NCBI GenBank assembly: GCA_030526005.1
Contig: JAUNDP010000007.1
Location: 1 to 64,000 of the forward strand
DNA from: Eubacteriales bacterium
Lineage (GTDB): Bacteria; Bacillota; Clostridia; Lachnospirales; Lachnospiraceae
Length of the DNA stretch: 64,000 bases
Reading direction: 5' to 3'
In this document: positions 59,229 to 64,000 of the stretch, one piece after another
Layout: each line of letters starts with the position of its first letter
How positions within the stretch are numbered: position 1 is the first letter of the stretch
Notes under the pieces: generated by a model
The model's input: the letters and a program-made list of their open reading frames with translations, nothing else
The model's database searches: none
What the model was told of the DNA's origin: nothing
Position numbers and translations under genes: made by a program

Positions 59229-59765
59229 ATGAAAACTTTAGGAGAAAAGCTGAAAGAAGCTAGATTAAAAAAGGAACTGTCTCAGAAAGAAGTATCAGAA
59301 AAGCTGTTTCTATCCCGGCAGTCGATCTCAAAATGGGAAAATGATCTGTGCCTGCCCGACTTAGAAAACTTTAAAAAAATCTGTCATTTATATCAAGTTG
59401 ATTTTAATGAAATTTTAGGAGAAGGAGATTGTATTGAAAGCATAGAAATAGAAAAAGAAAGCGAAAAAAATGAACAAGAATCGGCAGAACCAGAGGATAC
59501 AACAGAAATAACACAAGAGGCAAGACAGGAAGAATTGAAAGAACAAAGAGAAAAAACGGATTTGAGATTATTTTGCATCCCATTTTTTTCGATCTGTATT
59601 TTGGTATACTCTCTGATAAAAACACCAAAAAAACGGGATCTGATAATAACGTCAAAAAAGACTATAATATGTTTTTTCATAAATATTATAGCCTCTTTTG
59701 CACTTATACTTTTAATTTATCTGATGTTCCCTGCACCGAATATCACGACTTCTGTGATCAGTTAA
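59229..59765 (+). CDS. XRE-family regulator with C-terminal membrane helices
   Basis: 178 residues: an N-terminal XRE helix-turn-helix (about 5-62; LSQKEVSEKLFLSRQSISKWEN), an acidic Glu/Gln-rich linker (about 70-108) and two membrane helices (about 113-128 and 144-168). Regulators of this build tie DNA binding to the membrane and often control a neighbouring envelope or secreted-product locus. Its 3' end overlaps by 4 bases that of the convergent secreted-protein gene. AAAGGA is about 9 bases before the ATG. Confidence 0.85.
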   Translation: MKTLGEKLKEARLKKELSQKEVSEKLFLSRQSISKWENDLCLPDLENFKKICHLYQVDFNEILGEGDCIESIEIEKESEKNEQESAEPEDTTEITQEARQEELKEQREKTDLRLFCIPFFSICILVYSLIKTPKKRDLIITSKKTIICFFINIIASFALILLIYLMFPAPNITTSVIS

Positions 59766-60724
59766 GTGACATTCAATGTGAAACGGCGAGAATACTCCAA
59801 AGGGACGAAAGGAACAGGAGTCTTAGGGTCAGGAACAAGTAATGCGCAGATTTCATATTTTCCTTCCTGATCTGGAGCAGTAAGCTTGATTTCACCGTAG
59901 GAAATATAATTGTCGCGAGTATCGATACATAGATAATCTGCATTATTAATGGAAGTCTGCTGATAGCCTATGGTCACGAGCAAGAGACAGGATTTTGCTT
60001 TTGGATAGGCATTTCCGATTCGGTAAGCCAATGAGAACTCTTCTCCTCTTTTCACTGTGAATTCAGCAGGCGGAACTTTTATTAGATCCGTATCAGTTGA
60101 AAAATCAGTATTTATCATAAATGCCATGCGATCAGGCGAAAAAGGAATATAATGCAACGGTTTTTCTGAAATCAAATCGAGATCAATAATATTCGCCGGT
60201 TGATTCTGGATGAAATAATCATATGACGTGCCATACATTGTTGTACCAAAATTAGTATCGCTCTCATGCAGATCCACTCCTATGAACATGGAAATAAGAA
60301 ACTTATAATTAGCAGAGGGGCTGATCTCGGCATCTATTTTAAAAGGAATTACGATGTTGGCGCCATCTTTGACAGAAATTTTTTCCTGATCATATTTTGG
60401 ATCTAAAATTTGAAGAGGCACACTTTCATAGTTCAGATACCCTTTTAAAGTAATGCAGCGGTCTTTGCCTGAGTTCTGTATAGAGGCATAAAATACCGTT
60501 TCATCTGTGACATTTTGAAAAATACCATTTTTTGCTTCATCTTTCGTCTCTGCTGTGAATACGCCAAAATAAAAACTATTGTCTGAGACATAAAGCGGTT
60601 CTGTCTCGATTTCAGGAATTTCTGATTCTGCCTTTCCAGAAATTCCTGAAAAAGTAATGAATAATATAAGAGTAAATAGAAAACAACTTTTAAATGATAC
60701 CATATTTTTCTCTTTAACTCCCAT
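59762..60724 (-). CDS. exported protein of unknown function (about 320 residues)
   Basis: The start at 60724 overlaps the TGA of the upstream gene (TGATG), which suggests coupling; an ATG at 60703 is a possible alternative. A signal peptide is clear (hydrophobic FLFTLILFITFSG then GKA). The rest is beta-rich with no cysteines paired in an obvious motif, an immunoglobulin- or WxL-cell-wall-like look (alternating short hydrophobic strands), but I do not recognise the family. It is expressed together with the smaller secreted protein before it and lies tail-to-tail with the XRE regulator. Confidence 0.72.
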   Translation of the reverse strand: MGVKEKNMVSFKSCFLFTLILFITFSGISGKAESEIPEIETEPLYVSDNSFYFGVFTAETKDEAKNGIFQNVTDETVFYASIQNSGKDRCITLKGYLNYESVPLQILDPKYDQEKISVKDGANIVIPFKIDAEISPSANYKFLISMFIGVDLHESDTNFGTTMYGTSYDYFIQNQPANIIDLDLISEKPLHYIPFSPDRMAFMINTDFSTDTDLIKVPPAEFTVKRGEEFSLAYRIGNAYPKAKSCLLLVTIGYQQTSINNADYLCIDTRDNYISYGEIKLTAPDQEGKYEICALLVPDPKTPVPFVPLEYSRRFTLNVT

Positions 60725-61167
60725 CAATAAGATTCTGTAATTGTTGTTCCTTTCCAAGATGAAGAGGCAGTGTCCTTTATACGATGTTCACTCGTAAAAA
60801 GAACATTACTTTCTGTTCGCGCAATGATTGTTGCAGAAGTCACTGAAGAAGCATTATTCTTTACAGCCCAGGAAGTATAGTCAGTTGTCCCACCGCTGTT
60901 TACAAATACTCTGGCTTTAATCTCATACGCTATTGATCCGGCATGAGTTTCTGTCATGGCATATGCCCAAGGTTTACGACCTAAAGGATTCTGAGATACT
61001 AATGATCCTACTCCCCAAGAGACATCCTTAGTTTTATCTGTTATAACAGCAATATTTTTATGAATCCCTATATCTTGGTTTGCAGATGCTGGCTCTTTAG
61101 CTGAACTTGGAATCATGCAAATACTGGCAGACATTACTATGAGTAACAAGAATTTTTTCATTTTCAT
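60724..61167 (-). CDS. small secreted protein of unknown function (147 residues)
   Basis: A signal peptide (about 1-23) is followed by a mature part of about 120 residues rich in Ser, Thr, Ala and Gly with strands and several Trp/Tyr (VSWGVGSLVSQN, FVNSGGTTDYTSWAVKNN). AGGAGG lies 9 bases before the ATG. There is no lipobox, sortase motif or double-glycine leader. The overall look (short, secreted, coupled to a second exported protein and beside an XRE regulator) recalls some bacteriocin or surface-signal loci, but sequence match to a known bacteriocin family was not found by eye. Confidence 0.72.
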   Translation of the reverse strand: MKMKKFLLLIVMSASICMIPSSAKEPASANQDIGIHKNIAVITDKTKDVSWGVGSLVSQNPLGRKPWAYAMTETHAGSIAYEIKARVFVNSGGTTDYTSWAVKNNASSVTSATIIARTESNVLFTSEHRIKDTASSSWKGTTITESY

Positions 61168-61717
61168 TTCATTATCCCTCCTTGATTTTAGAGAATTTTT
61201 CAGGCAGATATTATTTCTATCATTTTTTAGTCGGCCTCCTTCCTTTTATCCGTTTTTGCCTTTATGAAACGGAATTCTATTTTTTCTTTTTGATGAAATG
61301 AATAGAGTCCTGAAAATGTATAACATTTATAATTTTATTATTTATTCGGAAGTCAAAAAAGTAAAGAATATGGTCATTTACCTGATGTAAATGATAGTTT
61401 ACATCGGAAAAAGAAGAGTTTGTTTGCTTTGTAAACTATTTGACAATTTAATTGTTTAAGTAGTTTATCTACAATCATATTTGCTTAAATTTTGTATGAA
61501 AGAATAAAAGATATAAAAATATTACATTCAGGACGTAAAAACGATCATTTAGGAAAAAAACATAAAATTTTTAGAAGAAATGATATAATAGTAGTGAACA
61601 AAAGTAATTTAGGATACTAAGTGAGTGGCCTCGATTATAGTATAGAAGAGAAGGATAGCAATCGGAGATTACCTATAAAACAGAACAATAAGATGAATAG
61701 AGAAAGAAGGTGGGCTT
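61168..61717. promoter_or_regulatory. 550-base regulatory region with repeated TAGTTTAC motifs
   Basis: No gene is supported. On the minus side a promoter is likely near 61328-61356 (TTGACT as the -35). On the plus side an extended -10 TGATATAAT lies at 61581-61589. Between them, GATGTAAA/TTTACATC (61384-61391 and 61398-61405) is a perfect dyad; TAAACTA (61432-61438) and TAGTTTA (61461-61467) frame ACAATT/AATTGT (61443-61448, 61450-61455). The word TAGTTTAC or its reverse recurs at 61395, 61431 and (as TAGTTTAT) 61461. These are likely regulator-binding sites. A seven-codon leader frame with a good ribosome site lies at 61200-61223 on the minus strand. Confidence 0.55.
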
Positions 61718-62182
61718 ATGAGAGAAAAGAGACGAAAAAGGACAGCATGGATATTGGACGGGATTTTGATCGCAGGTTTTTTGACACATTGTATTATTTT
61801 GTTTGTACTGAATAAGGTTCTGCCACCGCCAAATCTTCCAATCGAAGATGCTATGGTGAGAATGTCCTGGAGAAGATCAGCAGAAAATATCATATGGTTA
61901 TGCAATACAATCTATATCATAGGACAGATTGCTCTGATACTGAAAATGATGTGGAACAGAGATTTTATTCCATTTTCAAAACTGTTTCTCTTTGCAGGAA
62001 TACAAGTTTTAGCGATGTTTATTTGTCCGATTCTTTTCTCGCTGATTGACCCGGCGACATGGGGAGATTACTTTTTCTGGAGCTGGGGAATATTAGTCAC
62101 GTTTTTAATATTTTTTAGCTTACTGTTGATTTCGGATCTTTATAAGTTCTATAAAGAAAGACGATTGTGCAAAAGAGCATAA
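61718..62182 (+). CDS. four-helix membrane protein of unknown function
   Basis: 154 residues with a basic start (REKRRKRT), four predicted membrane helices (about 10-32, 58-75, 87-108, 120-142) and a basic tail. GAAGGTGGG lies before the ATG. No family is recognised. It shares the AT-rich upstream region with the divergent secreted-protein genes but has its own extended -10 promoter. Confidence 0.7.
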   Translation: MREKRRKRTAWILDGILIAGFLTHCIILFVLNKVLPPPNLPIEDAMVRMSWRRSAENIIWLCNTIYIIGQIALILKMMWNRDFIPFSKLFLFAGIQVLAMFICPILFSLIDPATWGDYFFWSWGILVTFLIFFSLLLISDLYKFYKERRLCKRA

Positions 62183-62295
62183 CATGAAATTAAAATAGGA
62201 TAAAATATGAACAAAATATACAAAATAAAGAACAATGACAAGAATTGACACACGAAGTTGCAAAAACAGGCAGAGCGCTGTCAAATATGTGGAGA

Positions 62296-62323
62296 TTACA
62301 ACCTCTGAATTTTTTGATACAAT
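62296..62323 (+). promoter_or_regulatory. promoter of the esterase gene
   Basis: TTACAA (62296-62301), 16-base spacer, TACAAT (62318-62323), 45 bases before the start. Confidence 0.5.
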
Positions 62324-62367
62324 AGGATTATCAAAAACGACGTGATTCAAAAAATGGAGGTATTAAA

Positions 62368-63653
62368 ATGAACAAGAAGATTGTTTTAGCTGGAACGACA
62401 GCTGCTCTTGTTATGGGAATGAGTGGCATGGCTGTATTTGCTGAGGAAGCACCGGCAGCATCCTACAGCACAGTGATTGAAGTTGAGGATTGGGCGCAAC
62501 AGTTACAAAAGTAATCGTAGATCTGGGAAAAGAAGTATCAGGTGAGATTGATACAGATACATTTTCCGTACATGTAAAGAGAAGCGATGATCGTCTGGAA
62601 GAGCCAGTGTTAGAAGAAGGCAATCGCCGTGTGACAAGCGCTTACATTTCTGACGCAGAAGGCAATGCAGCAGAATCCGGACAGTATGCTACATTAGAGC
62701 TGGCTTACGGACCAAGCATCACTCTGGGCAGCGCTTTAAACTATGCAGAGGGCAGAAACGTATGGATCGACTGTGACTACACAATCACACAGGAAGAAGA
62801 TATCGTGACAGATCAGGAGACATTATCTGGAATCGTAGCAACAGAATACACAGGAAGTATTCGTCCTGGAATTGATGATTTTACTATCAGCAGCGATACA
62901 TTCGATGGAATCGAATTTGCAATGGCTGATTATAAACCAGAAGACACAACAGAGAAACATCCTCTGATTATCTGGCTGCACGGCGGCGGAGAAGGCGGCA
63001 CAGACGCTACAATTCCATTAGCTGCAAACAAAGCGATCAATCTGGCTTCCGATCAAATTCAGCAGTATTTTGGCGGCGCTTATGTATTAGTTCCACAGGC
63101 TCCTACTTACTGGATGGAAGGTGAAAGCGGCAAATCAGACGGCACATCCATCTATTCAGAAGGCTTGATGGAATTAATCAAAGATTATGTGGCAGATAAC
63201 CCAGGCGTTGATGAGAACCGTATCTACGTGGGCGGATGCTCAAACGGCGGTTATATGACAATGCTCATGATGCGTGATTATCCAGAATACTTTGCGGCAG
63301 CTTACCCTGTATGTGAAGGTCTTGCAGATACGCTGATTTCTGATGAAGACATTGACACTTATAAAGATCAGAATATCTGGTTTGTAACAGCAGCAACAGA
63401 TACAACACTTGATCCGGTACTTTATACATTGCCAACATATACTCGTATTCGCGAGGCAGGATCTGAGAACGTTCATCTGACTTTCTTCCCGAATGTAGAA
63501 GACAAGACAGGTTTATACAGACAGGAAAACGATCTTCCTCATGAATATGACGGACACTGGTCATGGACATATGTATACAACGATCAGGTTTCAGCAAGAA
63601 TCAACGGCGAAGAAGTTGGTCTGATGGAGTGGATGGCTGCACAGAGCAAATAA
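62368..63653 (+). pseudogene. secreted alpha/beta-hydrolase (prolyl oligopeptidase/esterase type) broken by a -1 frameshift
   Basis: The gene starts at ATG 62368 (GGAGG seven bases upstream) with a signal peptide (about 1-25) and then runs into a stop at 62512-62514. The body continues in the other frame from about 62490 to 63653. The join is a run of three G at about 62490-62493: one extra G would restore the reading EDWGATVTKVIVDLG without a break. The body has an N-terminal beta domain (about 130 residues) and an alpha/beta hydrolase domain with IIWLHGGGEGG (oxyanion hole), nucleophile GCSNGGYM (GxSxG) and a C-terminal His in YDGHWSWTY. The start, signal peptide and body are all well preserved, so the break is recent, or a sequencing error. 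Substrate: probably an ester or peptide, unknown. Confidence 0.8.
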
Positions 63654-63675
63654 AAAAAGTGAATAAGATTTAAGT

Positions 63676-63709
63676 ATGAGAGCTGTTTTTTAACAGCTCT
63701 CATTTTGTG
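63676..63709 (+). terminator. terminator after the esterase gene
   Basis: ATGAGAGCTGTT/AACAGCTCTCAT around TTTT, followed by TTTTG. Confidence 0.85.
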
Positions 63710-63903
63710 TTGTCTCTTATACGATATATCTCTATATAATGAAAAAAGAAACCGTCAAAGATATTTACTATTATAATAGGAAGAGAAACAGCAGATGAAT
63801 TTTGAGTATCTTTTTTCATTTGCCGGAGAGGAAAAAAGTAGTGGAAAACAGGAAATTATGATAAAATAAAGCTGATTTCGGAGAAAGGGGAAAATGACAT
63901 ACA

Positions 63904-64000
63904 ATGAAGAAGACAGCGGCCGTGATCGCCGGAATTTTTTTGATTGTTTTTTTGATCCTTCTATATCCTGATCCAGGCATGACGCCGGAGGAAGAGAGTA
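63904..64000 (+). CDS. start of an exported or membrane protein (cut by window end)
   Basis: ATG at 63904 opens a frame that runs off the window. The 32 visible residues begin MKKTAAVIAGIFLIVFLILL, a basic start plus hydrophobic helix, i.e. a signal peptide or membrane anchor, then PDPGMTPEEES. AAAGGGG lies about 14 bases upstream, a little far. Nothing more can be said about the product. Confidence 0.6.
   Translation, partial: MKKTAAVIAGIFLIVFLILLYPDPGMTPEEES

Noticed and set aside
60724-61167. Lactococcin-972-type bacteriocin
   Set aside because: Size and secretion would fit, but the spacing of Trp/Tyr/His and the SnYxH pattern of that family are not present.
61621-61815. Open frame overlapping the start of the four-helix membrane gene
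   Set aside because: GTG start with no convincing ribosome site; the overlapping frame at 61718 has a good ribosome site and clear membrane helices.
1-64000. CRISPR array, insertion sequence, rRNA genes
   Set aside because: No regularly spaced repeats with spacers, no transposase-like frame and no rRNA sequence were seen in the window.

Overview
The window (64 kb, AT-rich, strong AGGAGG-type ribosome binding sites, many U-tailed terminators) looks like the chromosome of an anaerobic gut Firmicute of the Lachnospiraceae type (Blautia/Dorea/Mediterraneibacter-like). This rests on gene content: the glgC-glgD pair next to spoVG, CbiK-type anaerobic cobalt chelation, a DUF4080 B12-binding radical SAM protein, the XpaC-TelA pair, a yedE-yedF-DUF3343-selD selenium cluster, DnaD/DnaC primosome genes and a Bce-type antibiotic-response module. 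The genus cannot be fixed from the sequence alone.

Layout. 1-1340: the right end of an integrated mobile element (tyrosine integrase, repeated putative arm sites, a 3'-tRNA fragment as the attachment scar); the rest of the element lies to the left of the window. 1.5-11 kb: cysK, a membrane-anchored polysaccharide deacetylase, cbiK and hemA (tetrapyrrole/B12), a cobalamin riboswitch with no gene behind it, malQ, and a metY-rrf2 sulfur operon with a clear operator/promoter. 11.0-11.4 kb: a tRNA-Phe/Gly/Gly operon. 11.4-16.5 kb: a DUF3784 protein, BceRS two-component system and BceAB ABC transporter. 16.5-22.1 kb: a 59-residue conserved-looking small protein, XpaC-TelA, and a P-type ATPase. 22.2-30.6 kb: radical SAM, nth, a DEDDh exonuclease, a tiny membrane peptide, a VanW-domain protein with a pentapeptide-repeat tail, then an overlapping AIR-synthase-like / Lrp / aminotransferase / trmL operon. 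30.7-39.8 kb: a second two-component system, mutS2, an S1C protein that has lost catalytic residues, a YhaM-type exonuclease, rlmD and a PH-like membrane protein. 39.9-44.7 kb: the selenium cluster with a divergent cysteine desulfurase-like enzyme and LysR regulator. 44.9-59.1 kb: a Cys-rich small protein, a GerMN protein, a second metY, an SbcD/YhaO-YhaN-like nuclease pair, prs, dnaC-dnaD, murC, glgC-glgD-spoVG. 59.2-64 kb: the least familiar part: an XRE regulator with membrane segments, two unknown secreted proteins, operator-like repeats, a small membrane protein, a secreted esterase broken by a one-base frameshift, and the start of another exported protein.

Themes that tie genes together: sulfur assimilation (cysK, two metY, an Rrf2 regulator, and TTTACC/GGTAAA dyads upstream of all three enzymes), selenium handling, B12/tetrapyrrole, alpha-glucan metabolism (malQ, glgC, glgD), and cell-envelope stress (BceRSAB, XpaC-TelA, VanW, deacetylase). 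No CRISPR array, insertion sequence, rRNA or classical defence island was seen. The best candidates for something undescribed are the orphan cobalamin riboswitch with its downstream untranslated transcript, the 59-2 to 61.7 kb XRE/secreted-protein locus, and the degenerate S1C protein.
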